A DNA stretch of 38,562 bases from AC-37 sp036382905. Its GTDB lineage: Bacteria; Actinomycetota; Thermoleophilia; Solirubrobacterales; Thermoleophilaceae. The notes under the pieces are model-generated. The model was given only the letters and a program-made list of their open reading frames with translations, made no database searches and was not told where the DNA came from. Location of the stretch: NCBI GenBank assembly GCA_036382905.1, contig DASVPL010000213.1, positions 1-38,562 of the forward strand. The letters run 5' to 3'. Both the position numbers and the translations under genes were made by a program. Shown here piece after piece: positions 16,776 through 25,197 of this stretch (the first letter of the stretch is position 1; every line of letters starts with the position of its first letter).

Positions 16776-18912
16776 GTCGCGCCGGCGCCTCATGCTCGTG
16801 CTCTGGGGGATCGTGTTCGTGGTCGCGCTCGTCCCCGCCGCCAAGCAGGCCGACCATCTGACCGCCGGCGGCTACGAGGTCCCGGGCTCGGGATCGCACG
16901 CCGTCGAGCAGGCCGCGCACCGCTTCCCGCAGCTCAGGCCGAACGCGATCGGCGTCCTCGTCGATCCGCCGGACGGCCGCCGCATCGCGGCCGCCGACGT
17001 GACGCGATCACGAGCCGAGATCGCGCCCGCGATCGAGAAGGTGCCGAGCCTCTCGCTCGGTGCGCCGTCGACCACGCTCCTCGCCCCGGGGGAGACCGCG
17101 GCGGTGATCCCGCTGCGCGGCCCGCAGGACGAGAACAGCGCGATCGACGCCGCCGTCGAGCTGCGCGAGCACATCGCCGAGGAGGCCGGCGAGAACCGCC
17201 TCTACCTGGTCGGCCAGCCGGCGGTGTGGGCCGGCCACGACGAGGTGAGCAAGGAGAGCCTCGCGTCCGCCGAGGTCGTCGGCTTCCCGCTGACGCTGCT
17301 GATCCTCGTGGCGGTCTTCGGCTCGCTCGCCGCCGCCATGCTCCCGCTCGCGCTCGGCTTCGTCAGCATCGTCGTCTGCGGGGCGCTGATCTACGGCCTG
17401 GCCGAGCTGACCCCGATGTCGCTGTTCGTGTCGAATGTCGCCTCGCTGATCGGCATCGCGGTCGGCGTGGACTACTCGCTTTTCATCCTCGCGCGCTACC
17501 GGCGCGAGCTGGCCGCGGGGCGCGACCAGAGGGAGGCGCTGCAGATCACGATGCGGACCTCCGGGCGCGTGGTGCTCTTCTCGGGCGTCGCCGTCGAGAC
17601 CGCGCTCGCCGGCCTGTTCCTGATCGACTCGCTCGCGCTGCGCTCGATCGCGCTGGGCGCGATGGTGGTCGTCGCGGTGGCGGTCGTGGCCGCGCTCACG
17701 CTCACCCCCGCGGTGATCCTGACGATGGGGGAGCGCCTGCACCGTCCCTCGGCGCGGATCGCGAGGGTGCGCTCCGCGCTGAGCGGCCTCGTGCGCCGGC
17801 GCTCGACGCCGGACGAGTTCTGGGCGCGCTGGTCGGATCGCGTGACCCGGCGCCCATGGCTCTCGCTGGCCGCCGCGCTCGCGGTCCTGCTGGTGCTCGC
17901 CGCCCCCGCGCTGCGGATGAAGACGGTCACCCAGGCGCTGCCGGAGCTGCCCGCGAGCTCCGACGTGCGCACCGGAGCCGAGGCGGCGATCGAGCGGTTC
18001 GGCCCCGCCGCGTCGGGCGAGACCTACGTGCTGGTGACGTACCCGCGCAGGGTCGACAACGCGACCAACCGTCACATCGGGGCCGTGGTGGCGGCCGATC
18101 CAGCCGTCACCCACGTCGCCCCGCCGGCGGTGAGCGGCGACGGCCGCCACGCGCTGTTCAGCATCGTGCCGCGCAGCCCCGCCGAGACCGCGGACACTCG
18201 CCGGCTGGCCGAGCGGCTCGAGGGCAAGCTCGCGAGCGTCGCCGCTCGCGTGCCCGGCGTCTCGATCGCCGTGGGCGGGACGGCGGCGCACGAGGCGCAG
18301 TTCGACGAGCAGATCACGGGGTCGTTGTGGAAGGTCGTCCTGTTCGTCCTGCTCGCGAGCGCCGCCGTGATGTTCGTCCTGCTGCGCTCGGTCCTCCTGC
18401 CGCTGAAGGCGATCGTGATGAACGTGCTGACCGTGGGCGCGGCGTTCGGCGTCCTAGTGGCGGTCTTCCAGTGGGGCTGGTTCGACGGGTTCCTCGGGTT
18501 CGAGTCGCCGGGCGCCGTCTCCACCCTCGCGCTGCCGTTCGTGCTCGCGATCATGTTCGGCCTGTCGATGGACTACGAGGTGTTCCTGCTCGCCAGGGTG
18601 CAGGAGGAGTACCGCCGCTCGGGGGACACGCGCTCCGCCGTCCAGCACGCGCTTCGCACCAGCGCCGGCGCGATCAGCAGCGCGGCGGTGATCATGATCG
18701 TGGTCTTCCTCGCGTTCGTGGCCGTGAGCCTCGCGACTATCAAGATGATCGGGCTCGGCCTCGCGGTCGCGGTGCTGCTCGACGCGACGATCGTCCGTCT
18801 TGTGCTGGTCCCCGCGGCGGTCGTGCTGATGGGCGACGCGAACTGGTGGGCGCCCTCGTGGCTCAAGCGCCGCGACCGGGAGACGCCGCCGATGGTCGCG
18901 GCGGGCGGCTAG
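16750..18912 (+). CDS. MMPL-family (RND) lipid transporter
   Basis: 720 aa from ATG 16750 (GGGAGGTGGG ends 2 nt upstream; an in-frame GTG at 16744 lies inside that site). RND architecture: one N-terminal helix, a porter domain, a helix bundle, then a second copy of the same arrangement. Asp-Tyr proton-relay pairs in the two bundles are D241-Y242 (GVDYSLFILARYR) and D608-Y609 (SMDYEVFLLARVQEEYR), as in MmpL3. MMPL proteins move lipids and lipid-like products across the actinobacterial envelope. As last gene of the operon it is the likely exporter of the product. Confidence 0.95.
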   Translation: MARWMAVVESRRRLMLVLWGIVFVVALVPAAKQADHLTAGGYEVPGSGSHAVEQAAHRFPQLRPNAIGVLVDPPDGRRIAAADVTRSRAEIAPAIEKVPSLSLGAPSTTLLAPGETAAVIPLRGPQDENSAIDAAVELREHIAEEAGENRLYLVGQPAVWAGHDEVSKESLASAEVVGFPLTLLILVAVFGSLAAAMLPLALGFVSIVVCGALIYGLAELTPMSLFVSNVASLIGIAVGVDYSLFILARYRRELAAGRDQREALQITMRTSGRVVLFSGVAVETALAGLFLIDSLALRSIALGAMVVVAVAVVAALTLTPAVILTMGERLHRPSARIARVRSALSGLVRRRSTPDEFWARWSDRVTRRPWLSLAAALAVLLVLAAPALRMKTVTQALPELPASSDVRTGAEAAIERFGPAASGETYVLVTYPRRVDNATNRHIGAVVAADPAVTHVAPPAVSGDGRHALFSIVPRSPAETADTRRLAERLEGKLASVAARVPGVSIAVGGTAAHEAQFDEQITGSLWKVVLFVLLASAAVMFVLLRSVLLPLKAIVMNVLTVGAAFGVLVAVFQWGWFDGFLGFESPGAVSTLALPFVLAIMFGLSMDYEVFLLARVQEEYRRSGDTRSAVQHALRTSAGAISSAAVIMIVVFLAFVAVSLATIKMIGLGLAVAVLLDATIVRLVLVPAAVVLMGDANWWAPSWLKRRDRETPPMVAAGG

Positions 18913-19823
18913 ACCGAGCGCGGTCCCCGCCGCGCCACCGCCGCGAGGGACGACCCCTCCCGGTGCGGCACGTCCGGGAACATCCAGCCGAACATGAACG
19001 TGTCGATCGCCGTGCCGGGCAGCGGCGGCACGGCGCGCCAGCAGCGCTCGTGTCCGCTCGGAGCGCCGTCGCGGCGCCGCGGCCAGTAGAGGTGGAACGC
19101 GGGCAGCACGTACATCGCCGAGCCGTGCAGGTCCCCGAGCCCGGCGCGGCCCAGGTACTCCACCATCTCGGCGGGGGTGAACGCGGCGCGCTCGCTCGCC
19201 AGCGCGTCGTGCTTGAGCTTGGGCGGCAGGGGGAAGTTGAAGGCGGTCTCCATGAACCCGCCGTACGACTTGCCGTGACGCAGGCGGGCCTCGTCGAAGA
19301 TCCAGACGGCGCACCCGGTCCGCTCGCGCGCGGCCGCCATCTGCTCCAGGCAGCGCTGGAGGTGGTCGAACGACGGCAGGTGGTGCAGCGACTGCACGCT
19401 GCTCACCACCCCGAGGTCGTCGGGCACCAGGTCGGCGAGGTCCGTGATGTCGCCCTGGACCATCTTCACGCGGTCGTCGAGGCCCTCCTCGGCGAACATC
19501 GCCTCGGCGGTCTCGATCATCAGATCGGAGAGGTCGACGCCGGTGATCCTCAGGTCGGGCCGCCTGCGCGCGAGGTGAGCGAGGTTCTGGCCCGACCCGC
19601 TGCCGAGGTCGAGCACGTGGGCGCCCTCGGGGGCGAGGTGGCTCGTGGCCAGCGCCGAGAGCTGGTAGATCGCGGCCTGAGTCTTCTTGCCGACCTCGTG
19701 GTACTCGGCGACCGAGTCCGCGTCGTCCATCACCATCGGCTCGGGCACGCGGGCCTCGACCGACCGCGTCGAGTACTCGCGCAGAAGGGACAGCGGGACC
19801 GTCGGGACCTTGCTCAGTCGCAT
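18909..19823 (-). CDS. Class I SAM-dependent methyltransferase
   Basis: 304 aa. Motif I is HVLDLGSGSGQNLAHLA, followed by ITGVDLSDLMIETAEAM (acidic SAM contact) and VVSSVQSLHHLPSF (motif IV/post region), typical of the methyltransferase_11/25 group. The C-terminal ~110 residues form a substrate cap rich in aromatic residues (YVLPAFHLYWPRR, FMFGWMFPDVP). Substrate unknown. It is convergent with the lipid operon and could modify its product, but it is not co-transcribed with it. Confidence 0.88.
   Translation of the reverse strand: MRLSKVPTVPLSLLREYSTRSVEARVPEPMVMDDADSVAEYHEVGKKTQAAIYQLSALATSHLAPEGAHVLDLGSGSGQNLAHLARRRPDLRITGVDLSDLMIETAEAMFAEEGLDDRVKMVQGDITDLADLVPDDLGVVSSVQSLHHLPSFDHLQRCLEQMAAARERTGCAVWIFDEARLRHGKSYGGFMETAFNFPLPPKLKHDALASERAAFTPAEMVEYLGRAGLGDLHGSAMYVLPAFHLYWPRRRDGAPSGHERCWRAVPPLPGTAIDTFMFGWMFPDVPHREGSSLAAVARRGPRSV
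18912..18925. terminator. Short hairpin at the MMPL/methyltransferase junction
   Basis: GACCG-AGCG-CGGTC is a perfect 5-bp stem with a tetraloop. The two convergent genes share the palindrome CTAG (18909-18912), which supplies both TAG stop codons. No U-tract. Confidence 0.35.
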
Positions 19824-19836
19824 CGAGAGGCGCGCG

Positions 19837-19842
19837 AGAGTA
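19837..19842 (-). promoter_or_regulatory. -10-like box (TACTCT) of the methyltransferase
   Basis: TACTCT (TANNNT) lies 13 nt before ATG 19823 on the minus strand, predicting a leader of about 6 nt. No obvious -35. Confidence 0.3.
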
Positions 19843-19901
19843 TCAGTGGCGTGCCCTGTCCTGGCGTGAACGCATCACTTGCGCCTGGGCCAAGGTGCAC
19901 T

Positions 19902-19927
19902 TAGGGTCGTTGAGGCACCCCGGTGCC
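19902..19927 (+). promoter_or_regulatory. -10-like TAGGGT followed by a 5'-end inverted repeat
   Basis: TAGGGT (19902-19907) fits TANNNT. A start about 7 nt later would place the 5' end of the mRNA at the perfect inverted repeat GGCACC-CC-GGTGCC (19914-19927), which can fold as GGCAC-CCCG-GTGCC 5 nt before ATG 19933. It may be an operator or a 5' stabilising/translation-controlling hairpin. Confidence 0.35.
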
Positions 19928-19932
19928 CGCTT

Positions 19933-21171
19933 ATGCGTCCTCTCCTTCTGATCCTCGCCGCCCTCTTCGCCCTCCCGGCGGCCGCTCAGGCCGACGTCAT
20001 CCCCTTCGGCAGCGACCTGTCCGGCGCGGCCGACGTCGACCAGTCGCACGGCGAGGACACCGCCTTCTGGAACGTCGCGCTGGCGAACGGCGGCGCGGTG
20101 ACCGCGCCGGCCGAGGGCCACATCACGGCGATCAAGGTGAAGGGCGGGGTGCTCACCCGCACGGGCGACAACAAGCTCGCGCGGCAGATCCACTTCCAGG
20201 TGCTGGACCCGACCGCCGACGGCCCCAAGGTCAGGGTCAGCTCGGCCGACTTCTACCTGCCGCGCACGAACGACCAGCAGGTCGTGACGACCTACGAGGA
20301 GCCGGAGCTCGTCAACATCTGCGTCAACAAGGGCGACTTCATCGACCTGAACACGATCGGCGGCGCCGAGTTCGCCGCGGGCGGCGACGCCGGCTCGGCG
20401 CTACAGGTCTTCTCGCGCACGCCAGGCTCCACCGTCAACTGGTACGAGTCGGGCGGCGGCACGAACAACGGCGCCGTCTTCCCGCGGCAGGTCGCCCTCA
20501 ACAACACCGAGCTGCTGCTCCAGGCGGTGCTCTCCACCGGGCCGGACGCGTCGGACTTCTGCCCCGGCGGCTACCGCCAGCACATCTTCCGTGGGCTCGC
20601 GTTCCCGGCGCCGACCCAGCCGACCGTCAAGACCAAGACCCGCAGGGTGCGGCTGAAGGGCGAGTGCAACGGCGAGAACTACGGCGGCTGCTTCGGCGAG
20701 CTCACGCTCAGCGCGGTGATCGACGGCGCCTCCCGCACGCTCGGCCAGGTGGACTTCTCGATCGCGCCCGGCGTCAAGAACACGATCGAGATCCCGATCT
20801 CCGAGGCGAGCGTGCTCGCGATCCAGAAGGCGAAGATCCTCAAGGGCACGCTCACGGCCGTGGCGCACGACAACCCGCGCGGCGACGCGCGCGTCAAGTG
20901 GGACAGCGTCCCGCGTCAGGAGAAGACGACGACCGACGAGATCTCGTTGAAGCCGGACAGGCCGGCCTGCGTGGTCCCGGGCGGCCTGATCGGCAAGTCG
21001 TCGGCGTCCGCGAAGGCAAAGCTCAAGGCGGCCGGCTGCGGGAACGTCGTGAAGTTCAAGAAGGTCACGAAGTCGAAGCAGTGGAGCAAGGTCGTCTCGG
21101 TCAAGCCGAAGGCGGGCACGGTCCTGCCGGCCGGGACCAGGGTCACGCTGACCATCGGCCGCCGCAAGTAA
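19933..21171 (+). CDS. Secreted protein with C-terminal PASTA domain
   Basis: 412 aa from ATG 19933. Signal peptide MRPLLLILAALFALPAAAQA. The N-terminal part (about 20-230) is a beta-rich, Gly/Asn-rich extracellular region common in Solirubrobacterales-type secreted proteins, with no known activity. A second region (about 235-340) has paired Cys (GECNGENYGGCFGELTLS). The last ~65 residues form one PASTA repeat: CVVPGGLIGKSSASAKAKLK, ending VVSVKPKAGTVLPAGTRVTL. PASTA domains bind peptidoglycan fragments or act as spacers. Probably cell-wall associated. Confidence 0.8.
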   Translation: MRPLLLILAALFALPAAAQADVIPFGSDLSGAADVDQSHGEDTAFWNVALANGGAVTAPAEGHITAIKVKGGVLTRTGDNKLARQIHFQVLDPTADGPKVRVSSADFYLPRTNDQQVVTTYEEPELVNICVNKGDFIDLNTIGGAEFAAGGDAGSALQVFSRTPGSTVNWYESGGGTNNGAVFPRQVALNNTELLLQAVLSTGPDASDFCPGGYRQHIFRGLAFPAPTQPTVKTKTRRVRLKGECNGENYGGCFGELTLSAVIDGASRTLGQVDFSIAPGVKNTIEIPISEASVLAIQKAKILKGTLTAVAHDNPRGDARVKWDSVPRQEKTTTDEISLKPDRPACVVPGGLIGKSSASAKAKLKAAGCGNVVKFKKVTKSKQWSKVVSVKPKAGTVLPAGTRVTLTIGRRK

Positions 21172-21184
21172 CTCCGCCGCGACG

Positions 21185-21190
21185 TACGCT
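21185..21190 (+). promoter_or_regulatory. -10 box (TACGCT) of a leaderless lipase transcript
   Basis: TACGCT ends 6 nt before ATG 21197, the spacing expected when transcription starts at the start codon. No ribosome-binding site is present. Confidence 0.5.
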
Positions 21191-21196
21191 TCGACC

Positions 21197-22783
21197 ATGA
21201 GGTCTCTCGCGCTGGTCTGCGCGGTCGCCGCGCTGCTGCTAGCCGCCTCGGGCGCCCAGGCCCAGTCCTCGTTCGACCAGAACGGCGTGCTGTTCGTGCA
21301 CGGGTTCGTGGGGACCGGAGGGCAGTTCGAGTCGCAGAAGCTCCGGTTCACGAGCAACGGCTACCCGGAGCGCTGGGTCGAGGCGATCGACTACGACTCG
21401 ACCTTCGCGACCGAGAGCCGGGCGCAGGTGCACGCGCGCATCGACGCGCTCATCGCCGAGCTGAAGAAGCGGACCGGGCGCCCGAAGGTGGACCTCCTCG
21501 GGCACTCGCTCGGCACCTCGGTCCTCCAGGAGTACCTGGGCTCCTCGGCGGAGCGGGCGGCGAACGTGGCCCATTACGTGAACATCGACGGCTCGCAGGC
21601 GGACGCGCTTCCCGGCGGCGTGCCGACCCTGGCGATCTGGGCCGGGCGCGGGGAGCCGGGCCGGAGGATCGTCGGCGCGACCAACGTCACCCTGCCGAAC
21701 CAGACGCACGTCCAGTCGGCCACGTCGGCCGAGGCGTTCGTCGAGTACCACAAGTTCTTCACCGGCAGGGCGCCCGCGCACGACATCGTCCCGCAGGCTG
21801 GGCAGATCACGATCGCCGGCCGGGTCCTCCACTTCCCGCTCAACAGAGGCGTGGCGGGGGCGACCCTCGCGATCTGGGAGGTGGACGGCGCCACCGGCCA
21901 GCGCACGGGGAGCGCACCCCTCGCCACCACGTCCATCGGCGAGTCCGGGGACTGGGGTCCGGTCGAGGTGACGGCGGGCAGGCACTACGAGTTCGAGGTC
22001 ACCCGCCCGGGCGCTCCCGTGCACCACCACTACTACGAGCCGTTCGTCCGCAGCGACCACCTGGTTCGCCTGCTCGAGTCGGACGCGCTGGCCAACGGCG
22101 GGGAGCGCGGGCCGCGCCACGCCGCCGGCGTGATCCTCCGCTACAAGGAGCTGTGGGGCGACCAGCCGGGCCAGAACGACGCGCTCTCGATCAACGGGAC
22201 CAACGTCTGCCCGGAGGTGGTGTGTCCGGTGAGCAAGCGGGTGAACGCGCTGTTCTTCTCCGACCGGAGGATGGACGGCCAGAGTGACCTGAGCCAGCCG
22301 GACCCCGTCTACAGCGCGCTGCCGTTCGTCACCGGGGTGGACCTCTTCGCCCCCGCCGCGATCCCGCCGACCGGACGGACCGCCGTCGAGATCAGGTCGC
22401 GCGGCGGCGGGCCCACCCGGGCGGTGAACATGCCGAACTTCGCGTCGCTCACCGACGTCGCCAGCGTGCAGCTGAACGACTACGAGCGCATCGACGGCAG
22501 CGGCCCGTGCCTGCGCCCGGCCTCGATCCCCTTCAGGCTGCACCGGGTGGAGGGCACGCGCGTGGTCCGGGTGGAGGCGTTCGTGAACGGCAGGCGGACG
22601 CTAGTGAGCCGCGGCCGCGACATCAGGCGCATCGAGCTGCGCAAGCTGGCCCGGACCGGAACGCTGAGGGTCCGCATCGTGGCGACGCACAACACGGGCT
22701 CGAAGGTCGTGAGCACGCGGAGCTGGAGCGGCTGCACGAAGGGCAAGCCGCGGGTGCGGGTGGTCCGGCGCTCCGGAGCCTGA
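21197..22783 (+). CDS. Secreted lipase/esterase (alpha/beta hydrolase)
   Basis: 528 aa. Signal peptide to about residue 23 (AASGAQAQ). Oxyanion loop VLFVHGFVGTGG and nucleophile elbow LLGHSLGTS with S104 identify an alpha/beta-hydrolase lipase. The middle (about 200-300, QITIAGRVLHFPLNRGVAGA onward) resembles the C-terminal beta domain of Archaeoglobus-type lipases. Residues 438-528 repeat the Cys-start, Arg-rich C-terminal module of the LVIVD protein (CLRPASIPFRLHR to WSGCTKGKPRVRV). Natural substrate unknown; acyl or poly-ester lipids are likely. Confidence 0.85.
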   Translation: MRSLALVCAVAALLLAASGAQAQSSFDQNGVLFVHGFVGTGGQFESQKLRFTSNGYPERWVEAIDYDSTFATESRAQVHARIDALIAELKKRTGRPKVDLLGHSLGTSVLQEYLGSSAERAANVAHYVNIDGSQADALPGGVPTLAIWAGRGEPGRRIVGATNVTLPNQTHVQSATSAEAFVEYHKFFTGRAPAHDIVPQAGQITIAGRVLHFPLNRGVAGATLAIWEVDGATGQRTGSAPLATTSIGESGDWGPVEVTAGRHYEFEVTRPGAPVHHHYYEPFVRSDHLVRLLESDALANGGERGPRHAAGVILRYKELWGDQPGQNDALSINGTNVCPEVVCPVSKRVNALFFSDRRMDGQSDLSQPDPVYSALPFVTGVDLFAPAAIPPTGRTAVEIRSRGGGPTRAVNMPNFASLTDVASVQLNDYERIDGSGPCLRPASIPFRLHRVEGTRVVRVEAFVNGRRTLVSRGRDIRRIELRKLARTGTLRVRIVATHNTGSKVVSTRSWSGCTKGKPRVRVVRRSGA

Positions 22784-22791
22784 GAATGGGG

Positions 22792-23691
22792 CTAGCCGGG
22801 AGGCCGGGTCCCCACCCCGTCGTCGACGGGATACGGACTCCACTCGTCGTCCGGTAGGCGCAGCGCCGTCGGCCAGGTGAGGGGGATGAGCTTCGACATG
22901 AGCGCGGCCATGTCCTCGAAGCACATGCGCACGACGTCGGCGGCACCCACCGGGCGGCCGAGCGCGAGCGTCCCCACAGCCTCCAGGAGCTGCTCCTGGG
23001 TCATCGCACGCGCGGACCTGCCGCGCGCGGGGACCGCGCCGAGGGCCACCGGCTCGCCGTCGAGGCGCAACGTGCCGATCCGCGAGACGTAGGCGAAGAC
23101 GTCATCGACGCTCACGCCCGCCTCGTCCATGGTGAACCGGGCGCGGTCGAGGCGACCGAGGCGATAGCCGAGCTCGGCCTTCGTCAGCTCGCCGAGTTGT
23201 GCCGGCGTGAGCCAGAGCACCGCTGCCCGCACGGCGGTCCCCGGGCTCGCGAAGAGCACGCCTGGCATCGACCCGAACGCGGTCGGGGACGCCTGCGCGC
23301 CGACATCCACTCCGTGCAGCTCGCCTGTCAGGACGAGCGCGTCCCGGTCCCGTGGGTCCTCGAACGACGCGAACCGGTCCTGGAGGCGCGACGGGGCGCC
23401 GTTGGCCCCGAATGCCACGAGCGGATAGCGGTCGCGGGCGTGTTCGGCCACGGCGGCGCGCCGCTCGGCCGGCTCGATGTCCTCGATCAGGCTGACCTGG
23501 CCGCCGCGCAGCACGTAGGAGCCGGAGGGCCGCTCCCACGGGTACCCGAGCGCATGCTCGAGGGCGGCCGCATCGTAGGCGCGGCTGCCGAACGCACGGA
23601 CGCGCTTCTCGAGCTCCGCCAGCCAGGTCTCGTCGTCCAGCGAGATCCACCGCAGCGCCTGCGGGTCGTGGATGGGCGGCCAGCGACCCAT
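22792..23691 (-). CDS. Hypothetical protein, possibly gamma-glutamylcyclotransferase-like
   Basis: 299 aa. I do not recognise it firmly. The central part (YPLVAFGANGAPSRLQDRF, VLTGELHGVDV, then VLWLTPAQLGELTKAE) is laid out like a GGCT/AIG2 fold: a (F/Y)G-N loop near the first strand and a WxLTxxxLxxLxxxE segment. No signal peptide or membrane segment. It is convergent with the lipase gene, 8 nt apart. The opposite strand carries only shadow frames. Confidence 0.65.
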   Translation of the reverse strand: MGRWPPIHDPQALRWISLDDETWLAELEKRVRAFGSRAYDAAALEHALGYPWERPSGSYVLRGGQVSLIEDIEPAERRAAVAEHARDRYPLVAFGANGAPSRLQDRFASFEDPRDRDALVLTGELHGVDVGAQASPTAFGSMPGVLFASPGTAVRAAVLWLTPAQLGELTKAELGYRLGRLDRARFTMDEAGVSVDDVFAYVSRIGTLRLDGEPVALGAVPARGRSARAMTQEQLLEAVGTLALGRPVGAADVVRMCFEDMAALMSKLIPLTWPTALRLPDDEWSPYPVDDGVGTRPPG

Positions 23692-23700
23692 CCGATGATC

Positions 23701-23976
23701 CTAGATGGGTGGGAGGTGGCGCGCCCGCGCGTCGTCGACGACGACGAGCCCCGCGTGAGGGTTCTGGTTGATCTTGGCGCAGACGAACCCGTTGCCGTTT
23801 CGGTCCGTGTCGGCGTCCGCAGGCGGCACCGCCTGCACCGGCGTCAGTATGAAGGAGTCGGGACAGGGGTTCGGCGGCGGCTGAGGCTGACTCTGACCGG
23901 ACGCCGAGCCAGGTCCGACCAGCGCCGCCACGAACAGCGTCGAGCTGACGGCGAGCGCACGAGTTCCTCTGACCAT
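23701..23976 (-). CDS. Small secreted protein with CPDxF...DRNGNGFVC motif
   Basis: 91 aa. The start is taken at the second Met (23976) because GGAGG (23988-23984) lies 7 nt upstream of it but only 1 nt from the Met at 23982. Signal peptide (TRALAVSSTLFVAALVG), then a mature region of ~60 residues with NPCPDSFILTPV and DADTDRNGNGFVCAKI. The D-R-N-G-N-G loop between two Cys resembles the calcium-binding excalibur motif (DxDxDGxxCE), and similar small secreted proteins are familiar from Solirubrobacterales. Function unknown. Confidence 0.75.
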   Translation of the reverse strand: MVRGTRALAVSSTLFVAALVGPGSASGQSQPQPPPNPCPDSFILTPVQAVPPADADTDRNGNGFVCAKINQNPHAGLVVVDDARARHLPPI

Positions 23977-24095
23977 TCTCATTCCTCCATGATGTGTCGA
24001 TACCGCCTACGTCACGCCCCTACCCCAGCCCGTTCGGTTCACCCTCCCCCGACCGGAGGAATCGAGCGGCCCGGAAACGGCAAGCGCGCTGCACG

Positions 24096-24101
24096 TAGGC
24101 T
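24096..24101 (+). promoter_or_regulatory. -10 box (TAGGCT) of a leaderless racemase-like transcript
   Basis: TAGGCT ends 6 nt before GTG 24108. No ribosome-binding site. The spacing matches leaderless actinobacterial transcripts. Confidence 0.5.
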
Positions 24102-24107
24102 GCCCGC

Positions 24108-24791
24108 GTGAGCACGCTCGGGATCGTCGGCGGCATCGGTCCCCCCTCGACCGTCGCGTACTACCGCACGATCGTCGACCTCCATCGCGGTCGCTGCGGC
24201 CGTCCCCCGCGCGTGGTCATCGACAGCATCGACGGCGACGAGCTCGTGGAGCATCTGGCCGCGGGCGATCGCCACGCGGTCACGACGATGCTCGTCGGCG
24301 CTCTCGACCAGCTCGCTCGCGCGGGTGCGGATCTCGCTCTGCTCGCATCTGCATCCGCTCACACGGCGTATGACGAGGTGCGGTCCGCCTCGCCGCTCCC
24401 GCTGGTCGGGATCGTCGAGGCGACTGCGGCAGGAGCGGTGGGGTGCAGTCGGGTGGGCATCTTCGGGACGCGATTCACAATGCGCGCCGACCTGTTCGGC
24501 CCGGCGCTCGCGGCCGAGGGGATCGCGACGGTGGCGCCCTCACCGCAGGAGCAGGAGGCCATCGACCGTGTGTACTTCGACGAGCTCGTGGGCGGCCGGT
24601 TCAGACCCGAGTCGCGCGACGCTCTGCGCGCAATCGCGGTTCGGCTACGTGACGAGAGCGGCGTCGACGGCATCCTCCTGGCCGGTACCGAGCTCCCGCT
24701 CCTCCTGCCCGAAACGCGCTACGACGACCTCGTCTACCTCGACGTGGCGCGGCTGCACGCCGAGGCCGCCGTCGAGGCGATGCTCGACTGA
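24108..24791 (+). CDS. Aspartate/glutamate racemase-family protein lacking both catalytic Cys
   Basis: 227 aa, normal size. The family N terminus LGIVGGIGPPSTVAYYR and domain layout are clear. Aspartate/glutamate racemases use two Cys, in (A/L)-C-N-T-x-H and G-C-T-E. Here these positions read ASASAH (S81 for Cys) and LAGTEL (G193 for Cys). The only Cys residues (C30, C113) are elsewhere. A two-base Cys/Cys racemisation is therefore unlikely; another reaction or a ligand-binding role is possible. It stands alone, with a leaderless-type promoter. Confidence 0.88.
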   Translation: MSTLGIVGGIGPPSTVAYYRTIVDLHRGRCGRPPRVVIDSIDGDELVEHLAAGDRHAVTTMLVGALDQLARAGADLALLASASAHTAYDEVRSASPLPLVGIVEATAAGAVGCSRVGIFGTRFTMRADLFGPALAAEGIATVAPSPQEQEAIDRVYFDELVGGRFRPESRDALRAIAVRLRDESGVDGILLAGTELPLLLPETRYDDLVYLDVARLHAEAAVEAMLD

Positions 24792-24863
24792 GCCGTATCT
24801 ACTCGACCACTACCGTCGGCTGCGAGCGCGTCTCCGACCCGCGCTTACTCGGCCAGTTCCTTA

Positions 24864-24895
24864 GCGGCGGCGTTCGGCCCGCGGAAACCCGCCGC
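24864..24895. terminator. Stem-loop between convergent genes
   Basis: GCGGCGG (24864-24870) pairs perfectly with CCGCCGC (24889-24895) across an 18-nt loop, between the racemase-like gene and the convergent small membrane protein. No U-tract. The rest of 24792-24898 shows nothing recognisable. Confidence 0.3.
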
Positions 24896-24898
24896 GAC

Positions 24899-25114
24899 CT
24901 AGCGGGCGACGCGCGTACCGGGGGAAGGTGGCGGAGTCAACGCCAGGTCGCGTAGTCGCGGCGGCGGCGGGCTGGTCGGCTCGGCCAGGCCCAGCCACTG
25001 CAATGTCGGCATCAGATCGAGTCCGAGCTGATCCATCACCCGCATGGTGACCTTTGCGATCACCCAGATCCCCAAGGCGCTCAGGAGGGTCACGACGAAG
25101 AGGACCATCAGCAT
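24899..25114 (-). CDS. Small membrane protein, function unknown
   Basis: 71 aa from ATG 25114. One hydrophobic N-terminal helix (MLMVLFVVTLLSALGIWVIA), then an amphipathic stretch and a Pro-rich tail (PTSPPPPRL, LTPPPSP). No ribosome-binding site and no recognisable family. The frame continues upstream through the tRNA-Ala gene, so the tRNA sets the upper limit. It may be a real small protein or a chance frame. Confidence 0.4.
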   Translation of the reverse strand: MLMVLFVVTLLSALGIWVIAKVTMRVMDQLGLDLMPTLQWLGLAEPTSPPPPRLRDLALTPPPSPGTRVAR

Positions 25115-25197
25115 GCGCCGGAATTCGGTGCCGGTCCGTGCGTTCCTCTTGGTAGAGAGCCCCTCGGGGGTGGTGAAGCTCGCGGCAGCCGCGAGGA

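Noticed and set aside
17226..19904. 892-codon plus-strand frame through the MMPL and methyltransferase genes
   Set aside because: Arg-rich shadow frame; it crosses two well-supported genes on opposite strands.
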